Source: Meconema thalassinum (lineage: Eukaryota; Arthropoda; Insecta; Orthoptera; Tettigoniidae). From it: a DNA stretch of 64,000 nt. The notes beneath the pieces were generated by a model. The model did no database searches and had not been told where the DNA came from. It worked only from the letters and a program-made list of their open reading frames with translations. Numbering within the stretch: the stretch's first letter is position 1; the number at the start of each line of letters is the position of its first letter. This document shows positions 43,861-54,320 of the stretch, one piece after another. Position numbers and translations under genes: made by a program. The stretch lies in NCBI GenBank assembly GCA_946902985.2, contig OX336399.1, positions 165,274,911 to 165,338,910 on the forward strand, read 5' to 3'.

Positions 43861-43923
43861 GAGTGTTAAGGAGACTGAAATATTATCATCATTCCACCGG
43901 GCGAAGCCGGGTACTACTGCTAG

Positions 43924-45717
43924 TATTAAATAATATTGGAGACAAAACACTACCTTGAGGTAGGCCATTCCGGAGATTCTTCCAACGACTATGTCGCCCT
44001 TGGAAATCTACAAAGAATCTTCGATTTTCAAGAAGACATCGAAGAAATTCAGTCAGCTTGTTGTCCTTGGTCATCTTATGAAGTTTACTCAACAGAATTT
44101 GGTGGTTAACTGTGTCATAGGCCGCAGTTAGGTCGATGAAGACTGCCCCAGTTATTTTTCGATTTTCAAAACCATCTTCAATATATTGGGTCAAATGGAG
44201 TATTTGTGATGTACAATTCTTCCCTCTTCTAAAACCAGCTTGCTCGGGGATCAAAAGTGGTTCAACTATTTTTGCAAGACTTACCAGAACCATTCGTTCT
44301 AAGATCTTGAATAAATGACAGAGCAAGGATATTGGTCTGTAATTTTTAGGATCATGGGGATCTTTTCCTGGTTTGAGGAATGCTATGACTCTAGATTTCC
44401 TCCAGATTTTGGGTATTCTGCAGGTTCGAATGCAATTGTTAAATAGATTGAGTACCTATTCTCTAGTAACAGGTCCAAAGTTCTTGATTTGTTGAATACA
44501 GATTTCATCTACACCAGGAGCCTTACCATTTTTGCTGATATTTATAGCGTCATTTAGTTCTGCCAAGGTAAAGGGATTAGAAAGTATACTGGTCTCTGGT
44601 CTGAATTTTGGCCTAGTATCGACTTTTGTTCTAGAACTGGAGTTTATAGACTTGCCATTTTGGACGAGTTGGTGAGCAATTTGGTTTGCAGATACGTTAT
44701 AAAGAGAAGATGATTTATTAGGATCATTACTGAGACGCCTGAGTAGCCTCCAGGCCTTATGGCTACTCCTATCCATGTTAACTTCTTCCATCAATTTTAA
44801 CCACTGTTCTCGTTTAGACTCTGAAATAGCAGAAATAAGTTGTTGTCCGCTTGCAATAGTTTCAGCACTAAAAGGATCCCTTTCATACAAATTGAAGTAG
44901 TTTGTCAGTAAGGCAGATGTTTCCTGGGAAAGACCTTGTATGTAATTAGTTCTGCATCCTCTTGGAATGGCTTCTTTAGAACACGATCTAATGGCATCAA
45001 TAAATTGATCATATGCCTCTGGTATGGGACTGATTGTACTCATCTTTGTATCTAAAGAGGAAGTAAAACATTCCCAGTTTGCCTTTTTGAAATTGTATCT
45101 TCTCTTAAAGTAAACACTCTGTGGCCTGACGGCTGCTACTATCTGGCACATTATTGGACGATGTTGTGAGTTAGGAATAGGAAGGCAAACAGATTTAATA
45201 CACTGATGGGCAATCTGATCACTCACAAAAATAAGGTCTGGATTATATCCACGTTTCCACCTTCTACTGTTGAAGGATGAAGGAAGTTTGTTATCATGAA
45301 TGAGGGACAGTTGGTGTGATTCCGCCCAATGCATAACAGCTTCTCCATTCTCATCATCATGTGGATAACCCCATATAATGCTGTGGCTGTTGAAATCACC
45401 CACGAAGATGGACACTTTCTCCAAATTCAGATTATCAGGTTGTCTGAATGAAAAGCTTACCTTTGGGGGTTTATAAATGGAAAAAAATGATTGAGTTACT
45501 CAATTCTATCGCAATAATTTCTATGTCATTGTCAGCTGTGATGGAGGTTGCAAGAATCCTGATATCTGGTTTAGTGAAGATGGCACTTCCATATTGGCCA
45601 TGAGGACGTTCGACTGCCAATCTCATTCCAGGGATTTTAGGACGTCGTTGATTAACATCCCTATGAGTTTCTTGTATACATAAAACATCACAATTATGTT
45701 TTAGGCATAATTCACGT
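43924..45717 (-). pseudogene. Jockey-like LINE, endonuclease end and RT N-terminal part
   Basis: On the minus strand 45717-45471 reads the endonuclease segment CDVLCIQETH and a YGSAIFTKPDIRIL strand. 45424-44456 continues with FVGDFNSHS, NPDLIFVSD and SQHRPIM, the nuclease catalytic boxes, a linker, and NGKAPGVDEI. 44326-43924 carries RT boxes IPEQAGFRRGKNC, AVFIDLTAAYDTV and GLPQGSVLSPILF. Frame changes near 45450 and 44400 break it. The RT continues at 41391 beyond the Helitron; the start of the nuclease continues at 54146 beyond the BEL/Pao element. Confidence 0.87.
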
Positions 45718-47160
45718 TGGTTAGGATCTGTCAATGCGAGACCTCCTTTTTCGGGAAGGACTAGAAGTGAAGCTTCTAGTCTAATAAGAAAATGAACTTT
45801 ACTAAGTAGGAACAGATTGAACATTGATGAGTAAATAGGAATGGAAACAGTTTGCCAATAACAGTGGTATTTTATTCAAAAACCAACTTTAAAAAGATTA
45901 ACAATAAATAAATATATAAACATGTAATGGAAAGGTGACCTTTGACAGGCCAACAACAAGCGAACAAGATTTCATAAGTTTGAAATGCCAACAACCCTGA
46001 GAATAAGTAACCACTTTGTGGCCAGTTAGTCTGAAGTAGAACTATGCAGGGTAAAATAGTGAGTAACTATAGTGCTCAAATGAAGGCTTAAAATTTAGCC
46101 TAGGACTGCACACAGAGAGTAAGCTAGTTTATTTACAGAAAAATCAATATTTACATGCCAGTAGGGATAGCATCCCACTAGTTGCCTGATAGTTACAAGG
46201 CGAGGTTGTTTACAATTGAAATGGGAGCATTCCCAAGAACACTTTGATAGATTAAATGATGAACAAGCCATTCACTTCGTCAGATAGGTGAACTGGTGTT
46301 AAGCCCAATAGTTTGTACAAAAATAGAGAAAAGAATGATTTGTTTTGAAGGAAAGTTAACATGCGAAAGAGAGAGAACAGCCGTTTTCTCATAGCCTACA
46401 ATTTAAAGGCATAATACATGCTTAAACCACTTAATAGAAAGAAATAAGTTGAGTTTGGCATAGTTTGACAAGTTGTTTAAGTCGGGTAACATAACCCTAA
46501 AAAGAAAGATACATTTTTAAGATTTAGAAATTTTTGAGGTTATAATAAACACTTAGCTTGTTGGCGTTGGTGTAGAGGAATTTCCACATAATATAAATAG
46601 AGGAAGAGCGTGTTGATCACTTTTTTCCGTCTTGGAAATGTTGAAGACTTCGTGCCCAGCCCAAAAGTGACGTAGGCCAATCATCGATGTTAACTTAAAT
46701 AGATTTCGTAGATTTTAGAATGCACTGCTGGTTTGACTAGAAGCATTTTGCGATGTATTACCACACAGCGTTGAGACACATTCAAGCGTTGTGCAAACAG
46801 CGTGAAGACAGCTTACGACAAGTGACTGGCATTGTGACTTGCTGGAGACAGACGAGACAGACAGTTGATGTAGGCCAGGGCAGGCTATATACCGGAGATC
46901 ACGCGGAATGCGTGACGCGGACAGGTGGCGTAGGCCAATCCGAGAGCATGGAAGATTCTCGAAAACTGCTGAGGCCAATCAGAGCAAGGGGCCAACTGAA
47001 AATGAACCTCGTGACCAACATTAGTTCCGGAAATCATTACAGTGTCATGGAACACGTGCAAGCAAGAAAAGATTGAAGAAAAATGGAATGACATGACAGG
47101 TGAGAGGTTATGTTATAATAAAAATAAGTGAACTTTGTAAATTTCACTGAAAAGTGAACA
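45718..47160 (-). repeat. 3' LTR of the second BEL/Pao element
   Basis: The 1443-bp copy matches the other LTR except for scattered substitutions and one missing 88-bp repeat. Open frames inside it, such as at 46715-46978, are duplicated in the other LTR and are not genes. Confidence 0.92.
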
Positions 47161-47217
47161 TACTGCCAGAGGGGCAACAGAGAAAAAACAAAACAAAAAT
47201 AACATGAGAGAGAAGAG

Positions 47218-50200
47218 CTAGAGTGGCAGAGGGCAAATGACAGAAATAGGACGAACACAGTGTCCTGATGAAGTTTTAAGTTTGACCACTCGAACTCTAG
47301 CATCTCTGCCATGATAGCATTTTATAACACGACCAGTTTTCCATACAAGAGGAGGACTTGGGTCTTTGAGAAGAACCAAATCACCCTCCTGAAGGTTAGG
47401 CTGAGAGAGCTGCCACTTGTTCCTCCTTTGGAGCGAGTGAAAATACTCAAGTCTCCACCTCTTCCAAAATTGAGCTTTAAGGGATTCTATCTTTCTCCAC
47501 AAGATAGGCAAAGACAGATCAAGTTTACGATCAAGCAACGGAGGAGACGCAGCTAAGGAACTGCCCACCAGAAAATGACCTGGAGTCAAAGGAAGGAAAT
47601 CACAAGGATCGTTGGAAAGAGGAGAAAGAGGTCGTGAGTTGACAATTCCCTCAATGAGTATAATTAAAGAATTGAATTCTTCGTAAGTTACAATACTAGA
47701 GCCTAGAGTTTTCTTTAAATGATTTTTTATGAGTTTCACACAAGATTCCCATCGTCCGCCATGATGGGGAGCGTAAGGAGGGATGAAATGCCATTTGAAT
47801 TGGTTTAAGTGCGAGTAATTGGAGATTTGTTCTTTCGCACGAGGGGAACAAAGGGCTTTATACCATTGCTGCGAAGCTCCAACAAAGGTTTTGGCATTAT
47901 CAGAGAAGACTTCTGAAGGAATGCCTCTTCGTGAAATGAATCTAGAGAAAGCGGAAAGAAAGTATGAGGTGGAGGCACTAGTTACGAGCTCAAGATGAAT
48001 AGAGCCAGTGACCATACAGACAAATAGAGAAACGTACAGTTTTCCAAGGATTTTCCTTTTAGCACGGGGGTGATTTTGTTGATACACAAACGGACCGGCG
48101 TAATCAATGCCGGTGAAGGAAAAAGGCCTGCAGGGAGCTGAACGAAATGGGGGAAGGTCAGCCATGAGTTGCTGATTAGGTTTAGGCTTAGCTTTGAAAC
48201 AAGTAATACATTTATGTATAACAGAAGTGACTTCGTGTAAACCATTAATAGGCCAGTATTTTTCCCGTATCAAGCATAGAAGGGTTCTAGAACCAACATG
48301 CAAGTTTTGATAATGAAACTGACGAATGATTATCCGAGTGACATGATGTTTAGACGGAAGGATAATAGGGTGCTTTTTTTCATCGGAGAAGTCAGAAAGT
48401 GAAAGTCTGCCGCCCACTCTTAACAAACCATCGTCATCTAGAAAAGGGCATAAGGCAAAAAGCCTGCTGTGTTTCTTGAGAGTTTTACCTTTAGCCAATA
48501 TGTTTATTTCGACTGAGAATGCCTCTCTCTGGGTGAGCCAAAGAACTTTGATGGTGGCAATTTGCAGTTCAACAGCCGAAAGAAAAGGCTGAGGGAATAG
48601 AGGTTGATCTAGTACTAAAAATTTCCATCTGAGCACATAAGCAGTGACGCGCACTAGTTTTTGAAAAGAAGAGTAACGTTCCAACAAGGAAGGAGTGTTG
48701 GCAGTTACAAAGGCAGAAGCTTTTTTGCTGATTTCAGGAATATCCTCTAACGGGAAATTAGAGTTGGAAGGTCGGTTTTGAATTCTTTCAGAAAGCCATG
48801 AAGGGCCGTGCCAGTACAAACAGGATTGAGATAGTGACTTAGGTGAACAACCACGAGAAATGAGGTCGGCGGGGTTGTCTTTGCTAGAAACATGGTTCCA
48901 TTGTTCTGGTTTAGAAACAGTTTGAATTTTCTCAACTCTGTTAGCTACAAAAGTTTGCCAATTAGAAGGAGGTTTAGAAATCCATGCCAAAGCAATAGAG
49001 GAATCTGTCCAAAAATATGTGTGCGAGAACTTACAGTTGAGTGTTTGTTTGAGTTTGTTAGCTAATTCGGCAGCAAGTAGTGCGGCACAGAGTTCAAGAC
49101 GAGGTAATGAAACGGGTTTCAAAGGCGCAACCTTAGATTTAGCACATATCAAATTTGAGAAAAAGGGGGAGCGGCTTACAATGTAAGCACAACATCCGTA
49201 TGCTTTGGTCGAACTGTCAGCGAAAAGGTGCAAATCCAGGACAAGAGAGCAAGATAACGGAACTAGCACTCTAGGAATGTCTATTAATGAGAGATCACAA
49301 AGACTGTGCCGAAAGGTAAGCCACTTTTGTAAAAGCGAAGGAGGAATGGGATCATCCCAATCCGAGTTCAATGACCATAGCTCTTGCATAAAGATTTTAG
49401 CTAGAACAATTACGGGTGCAATGAACTGAAGCGGGTCATATATCTTAGCTATTTCTGATAGCACTTGTCTTTTGGTTTGTGGAGGTGAGGAAGACAAATT
49501 TACTTCGTAAAAGAATGAGTCAGCTTTAGGATACCAGTGTATTCCCAAAACTTTAGTAGCATCCTCCAATTTACAAAGCTCTACTGGAGTATCAACAGGA
49601 CAATGTGGCAAGAGATTGGATAGAAGTTCCTCAGAGTTTGAGTTCCAACGATGAAGTAAGAATCCTCCTCTGCTAAGTAAAGTTTTTAAACTTTGAGAGA
49701 GTTCGATAGCCTCAGATACATTCTTGAAAGAAAAAAGAAAGTCATCAACGTAGAAGGAATTTTTTAACAAAATAGGAGTTTCAGCAGGAAACAAATGACC
49801 ATCTTGGTCGGCAAGATGTTTCAAAGTACGAATGGCAAGAAAAGCCGATGGTTTAAGCCCATACGTTACGGTTTTTAATTTAAAGATCTTGATGGTTTTG
49901 GTAGGAGCATCACGCCAAAGAATTCGTTGAAGATTTTGTTGTTCGGAATTAATCAGAATTTGTCTATACATTTGTTGTATGTCAGCTACGATTCCAATTG
50001 GAAATAGACGGAAATTTAAAAGAATAGACGGGAGATCAGACTGAATGGCAGGTCCAGATAGGAGAGTGTCATTTAAGGAAATGCCATTGGCCTCAGGGGC
50101 AGAACCATTAAAAACAACTCTTATCTTTTCTTTGGTGGAGGGATTCTTCCAAACGGGATGGTGATTTAAATACACTGAATCTAAAGAAGGGTCGAAATCT

Positions 50201-50364
50201 TGAACAGTCTCCATATGGTTTGAAGCTTCATAATCCTCCATGAATTCAAGGTATTGTTTGCGAGTGGAAGGATCTTGCTTGAGTTGATTCTCAACTGCAA
50301 ATAAAGCTTTAAGAGTTTTCGGATAGGAATCACATAAAGAAGGAGGAGAAGGAATGCGTGGCAT
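47218..50364 (-). CDS. BEL/Pao pol polyprotein (RT, RNase H, integrase)
   Basis: The 1048-codon frame is uninterrupted. RT spans roughly residues 60-330 with the first aspartate in IVADIQQMYRQIL (about 127) and YVDD at 205-208. RNase H shows FADSS (D383), RLEL (E424), WTDSS (D454) and the DNPAD segment (about 497). Integrase has a zinc-binding pair of histidines (about H684, H689) and C719/C722, then D754 in GIDYAGPF, D822 in SDN and E873 in RWESCVK. A DUF5641-type basic tail closes it. All catalytic residues I looked for are present. The protein would act in a virus-like particle and then join cDNA to the genome. Pol is one base out of frame with gag upstream, so this copy may not express it normally. 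The true N-terminus lies upstream of the first ATG. Confidence 0.9.
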   Translation of the reverse strand: MPRIPSPPSLCDSYPKTLKALFAVENQLKQDPSTRKQYLEFMEDYEASNHMETVQDFDPSLDSVYLNHHPVWKNPSTKEKIRVVFNGSAPEANGISLNDTLLSGPAIQSDLPSILLNFRLFPIGIVADIQQMYRQILINSEQQNLQRILWRDAPTKTIKIFKLKTVTYGLKPSAFLAIRTLKHLADQDGHLFPAETPILLKNSFYVDDFLFSFKNVSEAIELSQSLKTLLSRGGFLLHRWNSNSEELLSNLLPHCPVDTPVELCKLEDATKVLGIHWYPKADSFFYEVNLSSSPPQTKRQVLSEIAKIYDPLQFIAPVIVLAKIFMQELWSLNSDWDDPIPPSLLQKWLTFRHSLCDLSLIDIPRVLVPLSCSLVLDLHLFADSSTKAYGCCAYIVSRSPFFSNLICAKSKVAPLKPVSLPRLELCAALLAAELANKLKQTLNCKFSHTYFWTDSSIALAWISKPPSNWQTFVANRVEKIQTVSKPEQWNHVSSKDNPADLISRGCSPKSLSQSCLYWHGPSWLSERIQNRPSNSNFPLEDIPEISKKASAFVTANTPSLLERYSSFQKLVRVTAYVLRWKFLVLDQPLFPQPFLSAVELQIATIKVLWLTQREAFSVEINILAKGKTLKKHSRLFALCPFLDDDGLLRVGGRLSLSDFSDEKKHPIILPSKHHVTRIIIRQFHYQNLHVGSRTLLCLIREKYWPINGLHEVTSVIHKCITCFKAKPKPNQQLMADLPPFRSAPCRPFSFTGIDYAGPFVYQQNHPRAKRKILGKLYVSLFVCMVTGSIHLELVTSASTSYFLSAFSRFISRRGIPSEVFSDNAKTFVGASQQWYKALCSPRAKEQISNYSHLNQFKWHFIPPYAPHHGGRWESCVKLIKNHLKKTLGSSIVTYEEFNSLIILIEGIVNSRPLSPLSNDPCDFLPLTPGHFLVGSSLAASPPLLDRKLDLSLPILWRKIESLKAQFWKRWRLEYFHSLQRRNKWQLSQPNLQEGDLVLLKDPSPPLVWKTGRVIKCYHGRDARVRVVKLKTSSGHCVRPISVICPLPL

Positions 50365-50405
50365 TGTGACAATAAATCTGCCATCTGGGTTACGAACAGT
50401 GGTTT

Positions 50406-52448
50406 CTAAAAATGTTGTTCACAAAATTCATCTTCTGATGAAAGAGAAGGAGTAGATTCAATGGACTCGATTTGCCAAAATTTTTCCAGACGCTGATGAA
50501 GATCTGCATTAGTGAAATGGCATTGAGAGGAACCTTGAACAGTTTGAAGAGGAATATAACCTGTGATAAGCCAGCCAAATTTAGTATGGTGGGCGTAGAT
50601 ACCAGATGAAATATTAACCCTTGACGGAAGAAGATTTTGCCAAAATGTGTTAGCGCCAAAAAGAATGTCAACGTGAGAGCTTTTATAGAATTGAGGGTCA
50701 GCCAGTTTTAGATCAGAGGGAAATTTCCATTCGTCAATGGAAAAAGAGCGACTGGGAGTAGGACTGCCAATACTCGGAATGGACAGACAGTTTAGATGAA
50801 AGTTAGTGCCATATTGGACTGAATCTTTCACCTGCAGCTTGACATAATTTAAGGAAGTAGACTTGCTGTTGTTGATACCAGATATTTCAATATTGGTGGA
50901 GAGTGGTTTGAGACCTAACCTTTCAACTAATGATGAGGTTATGAAGTCATGAGTTGCCGCATTGTCGAGCAAGGCTCGTACTAAGTGCCAATTGCCGGAA
51001 GAATCTTTAACTTGGACCTGGATCGTAGATAACAAAACTTGAGCACTACGCCATGAGGGGGTTGTTTGATTGTAGGATTGGGCAACGGTATTTACAGTAG
51101 AAACAGAAGAGCTAGGTGGAGAAGCATCACTAGTGAGGCTCAGCGCAGGTTGGGCATTAGGATTTGAAACTGTTCCAGGAATAGACCGTGGCTTTTCGAA
51201 GCGGTGCAAGGTAGAATGATGTCTTAGCTTGCAATGCATGCAAACTCCTTTTGAAGGGCAGTCCGCTAAGATATGCTTTGAAGAGAGGCAGTTGAAACAA
51301 GATTTGGTTTGCGACACAGCTTTTCTACGATCGTCAACTGAAAGGCCTTTGAAGGTATTGCAGAAATATAAGGGGTGCAAATTATTGCAAAGAATGCATG
51401 AGGTTTTGTTACCTTGTATGGAGAAAACATGAGAATGTGAAGCTTTTTCCGAGAAATGCTTGATGGGTTTACTTTTGCTGACATCGGTGGAACCTTCAGC
51501 TTTATTGATTAAAGCAGAGAGAATTTGACAACGTTTCTTTATGAAAGAGATCAAAACTTTAAATGTGGGTTCAGGTTTGTCCACTAAATCGGATTCCCAT
51601 GCTTTACGAGTATTAAGGTCAAATTTGGACGTAGTGAGATGTATAAGGAAAAGATCCCAATGTTCAACAGGTTGTTTAAGATGTTCTAGGGCTCTTACAT
51701 GAAGTTCAACGGTGTCTCCCAGATTTCTAAGGGATGATAAATTATCAGGGCGTGAAGCTGGTAAATTAAACAAGGCGTTCATATGGCGTTGAATCCTAAG
51801 TTTGGCATTGCCATATCGCTGTTGGATGAGGTCAATAGCTACCGAGTAATTTTCGGTTGTGAGAGGTAAAGCTTCAATTAACTTTAAAGGAGGACCCTGA
51901 AGAACAGACTTTAAATAATAAAATTTTTGAATCTCAGGGAATGATCTATTATCATGTATTAGAGAAGAAAAAAGTTCAAAAAAGGAATCCCACTGTTTTT
52001 CCTCCCCTGAAAAGGTAGGAAGTTGGATTTTAGGAAGAAACGGTTTGCTAACTTCGGTGTTTTGATGGGTTGCTAATTGCTTAATTAAATCCTTAGCTTC
52101 GCCATACATATTGTAATACAGTTCTTCAACAGAACTACGATCCTGTTCTTGATCAGGTTCGATTGTTTCAATTTCGGTTTGCAACACATCATACTCTTGA
52201 AAATGTTGCTGATAAACATTAAAACGTTGAACTAGAACGTCATAATTGTGATCATCAAAAGATTTGGAACCTAAAAACTGCTGAAAACGAGTAAGTTTGT
52301 TTTTACAGGTGGTTCTTTTGGCTACAAGCTCTTTAGGAAGAGACATGGTGGAACTTTGAGTACTTTCACTCACCGATCTGCTAGACTGCCGAGCGTCTGT
52401 AGTAGTAGTAGTAGTATTGGTACTGGTAGAGGTGGTAACAAGGGACAT
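50406..52448 (-). CDS. BEL/Pao gag with protease
   Basis: The ATG at 52448 opens 680 codons. After a Ser/Thr-rich start comes a coiled region, then the DUF1759-type gag domain (PKIQLPTFSGEEKQWDSFF, about residues 145-310), and Cys/His knuckles (CILCNNLHPLYFC, CFNCLSSKHILADC, CMHCKLRHHSTLH) at about 355-425. A retroviral-type aspartic protease region carries LLDNAATHDF near 490, where D-T/S-G is the usual form. The frame stops right after DEFCEQHF, where the first BEL/Pao element reads straight into pol. A short A-run at 50408-50412 marks the one-base offset. Gag forms the particle and packages RNA. Confidence 0.88.
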   Translation of the reverse strand: MSLVTTSTSTNTTTTTTDARQSSRSVSESTQSSTMSLPKELVAKRTTCKNKLTRFQQFLGSKSFDDHNYDVLVQRFNVYQQHFQEYDVLQTEIETIEPDQEQDRSSVEELYYNMYGEAKDLIKQLATHQNTEVSKPFLPKIQLPTFSGEEKQWDSFFELFSSLIHDNRSFPEIQKFYYLKSVLQGPPLKLIEALPLTTENYSVAIDLIQQRYGNAKLRIQRHMNALFNLPASRPDNLSSLRNLGDTVELHVRALEHLKQPVEHWDLFLIHLTTSKFDLNTRKAWESDLVDKPEPTFKVLISFIKKRCQILSALINKAEGSTDVSKSKPIKHFSEKASHSHVFSIQGNKTSCILCNNLHPLYFCNTFKGLSVDDRRKAVSQTKSCFNCLSSKHILADCPSKGVCMHCKLRHHSTLHRFEKPRSIPGTVSNPNAQPALSLTSDASPPSSSVSTVNTVAQSYNQTTPSWRSAQVLLSTIQVQVKDSSGNWHLVRALLDNAATHDFITSSLVERLGLKPLSTNIEISGINNSKSTSLNYVKLQVKDSVQYGTNFHLNCLSIPSIGSPTPSRSFSIDEWKFPSDLKLADPQFYKSSHVDILFGANTFWQNLLPSRVNISSGIYAHHTKFGWLITGYIPLQTVQGSSQCHFTNADLHQRLEKFWQIESIESTPSLSSEDEFCEQHF

Positions 52449-52592
52449 CTCCGCTCACCCCAACACAGCTTTCATAGCGATAGCTGAAAAAATACAATTA
52501 GCATTAGTGACAGAAGTGAAAAGCTGCAATAGCTTATCGAATGGCTTGGCAACCTGTTTCATACAATAAACAATTATGAAGGTTATTTAAAG

Positions 52593-52612
52593 GTCCCGGG
52601 TTTCGGCACCAA
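52593..52612 (-). promoter_or_regulatory. Primer binding site of the second BEL/Pao element
   Basis: Directly after the 5' LTR the minus strand reads TTGGTGCCGAAACCCGGGAC, which begins with the TGG complement of a tRNA CCA end and has the T-arm-like CCCGGG. This is a standard tRNA primer site; I do not name the tRNA. Confidence 0.8.
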
Positions 52613-52614
52613 CA

Positions 52615-54145
52615 TGGTTAGGATCTGTCAATGCGAGACCTCCTTTTTCGGGAAGGACTAGAAGTGAAGCTTCTAGTCTAATAAGAAAATGAACTTTACT
52701 AAGTAGGAACAGATTGAACATTGATGAATAAATAGGAATGGAAACAGTTTGCCAATAACAGTGGTATTTTATTCAAAAACCAACTTTAAAAAGATTAACA
52801 ATAAATAAATATATAAACATGTAATGGAAAGGTGACCTTTGACAGGCCAACAACAAGCGAACAAGATTTCATAAGTTTGAAAAGGATTAACAATAAATAT
52901 ATAAATATGTAAGGGAAATGTGACCTTTGACAGGCCAACAACAAGCGAACAAGATTTCATAAGTTTGAAATGCCAACAACCCTGAGAATAAGTAACCACT
53001 TTGTGGCCAGTTAGTCTGAAGTAGAACTGTGCAGGGTAAGATAGTGAGTAACTATAGTGCTCAAATGAAGGCTTAAACTTTAACCTAGGACTGCACACAG
53101 AGAGTAAGCTAGTTTATTTACAGAAAAATCAATATTTACATGCCAGTAGGGATAGCATCCCACTAGTTGCCTGATAGTTACAAGGCGAGGTTGTTTACAA
53201 TTGAAATGGGAGCATTCCCAAGAACACTTTGATAGATTAAATGATGAACAAGCCATTCACTTCGTCAGATAGGTGAACTGGTGTTAAGCCCAATAGTTTG
53301 TACAAAAATAGAGAAAAGAATGATTTGTTTTGAAGGAAAGTTAACATGCGAAAGAGAGAGAACAGCCGTTTTCTCATAGCCTACAATTTAAAGGCATAAT
53401 ACATGCTTAAACCACTTAATAGAAAGAAATAAGTTGAGTTTGGCATAGTTTGACAAGTTGTTTAAGTCGGGTAACATAACCCTAAAAAGAAAGATACATT
53501 TTTAAGATTTAGAAATTTTTGAGGTTATAATAAACACTTAGCTTGTTGGCGTTGGTGTAGAGGAATTTCCACATAATATAAATAGAGGAAGAGCGTGTTG
53601 ATCACTTTTTTCCGTCTTGGAAATGTTGAAGACTTCGTGCCCAGCCCAAAAGTGACGTAGGCCAATCATCGATGTTAACTTAAATAGATTTCGTAGATTT
53701 TAGAATGCACTGCTGGTTTGACTAGAAGCATTTTGCGATGTATTACCACACAGCGTTGAGACACATTCAAGCGTTGTGCAAACAGCGTGAAGACAGCTTA
53801 CGACAAGTGACTGGCATTGTGACTTGCTGGAGACAGACGAGACAGACAGTTGATGTAGGCCAGGGCAGGCTATATACCGGAGATCACGCGGAATGCGTGA
53901 CGCGGACAGGTGGCGTCGGCCAATCCGAGAGCATGGAAGATTCTCGAAAACTGCTGAGGCCAATCAGAGCAAGGGGCCAACTGAAAATGAACCTCGTGAC
54001 CAACATTAGTTCCGGAAATCATTACAGTGTCATGGAACACGTGCAAGCAAGAACAGATTGAAGAAAAATGGAATGACATGACAGGTGAGAGGTTATGTTA
54101 TAATAAAAATAAGTGAACTTTGTAAATTTCACTGAAAAGTGAACA
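52615..54145 (-). repeat. 5' LTR of the second BEL/Pao element, with an 88-bp duplication
   Basis: This copy is 1531 bp. It exceeds the 3' LTR by 88 bp because a segment ending in CATAAGTTTGAA is tandemly repeated at 52881-52969. Otherwise the two copies differ only slightly. Confidence 0.92.
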
Positions 54146-54320
54146 CACGTAAAAGATCTTTACAAGAAGACAGTCCTTCAATGTTAAAAGAAATAATTGT
54201 TAAATTGGGCTCTGATAAGAGCCTTTCCCTACTAGAATGAATCATTTCAGATAGAACTTTAATGATGCATCTGGAATGCTGACGTTCAGTTCAGTAACGG
54301 AAATTCAATTCCGACTACCT
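54146..54320 (-). pseudogene. Jockey-like LINE, start of endonuclease
   Basis: Reading from about 54212 to 54146 on the minus strand gives PNLTIISFNIEGLSSCKDLL, the first beta strand of a LINE nuclease (the S/QWN-type start). The reading is cut at the CACGT target and resumes at 45712. Upstream sequence to about 54320 may be the end of ORF1 or 5' leader, but no clear domain is seen. Confidence 0.75.

Larger units (their letters stand above)
41392..43923 (+). mobile_element. Non-autonomous Helitron, 2532 bp
   Basis: The element begins TCTATC and ends CTAG, with a GC-rich hairpin (CCGGGCGAAGCCGGG at 43898-43912) just before the 3' end. It lies exactly between A (41391) and T (43924) without target duplication. 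The flanks rejoin to a continuous LINE RT reading, which fixes both ends to the base. There is no RepHel gene. The interior holds a TGTC microsatellite, two minisatellite arrays and a unique GC-richer segment (about 42345-43140). Confidence 0.9.
45718..54145 (-). mobile_element. Second BEL/Pao LTR retrotransposon, nearly complete
   Basis: CACGT is duplicated at 45713-45717 and 54146-54150. In element orientation the LTRs start TGTTCACTTTTCAGTG and end CTAACCA. They lie at 52615-54145 (5') and 45718-47160 (3'). The 8428-bp element contains separate gag and pol frames and an unmistakable primer binding site. It interrupts the endonuclease region of the Jockey-like LINE. It differs clearly in LTR and protein sequence from the element at 6694. 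Confidence 0.93.

Noticed and set aside
46715..47094. Open frames at 46715-47094 repeated at 53700-54079
   Set aside because: They are duplicated LTR sequence of the second BEL/Pao element; the duplication reflects the LTRs, not a gene family.
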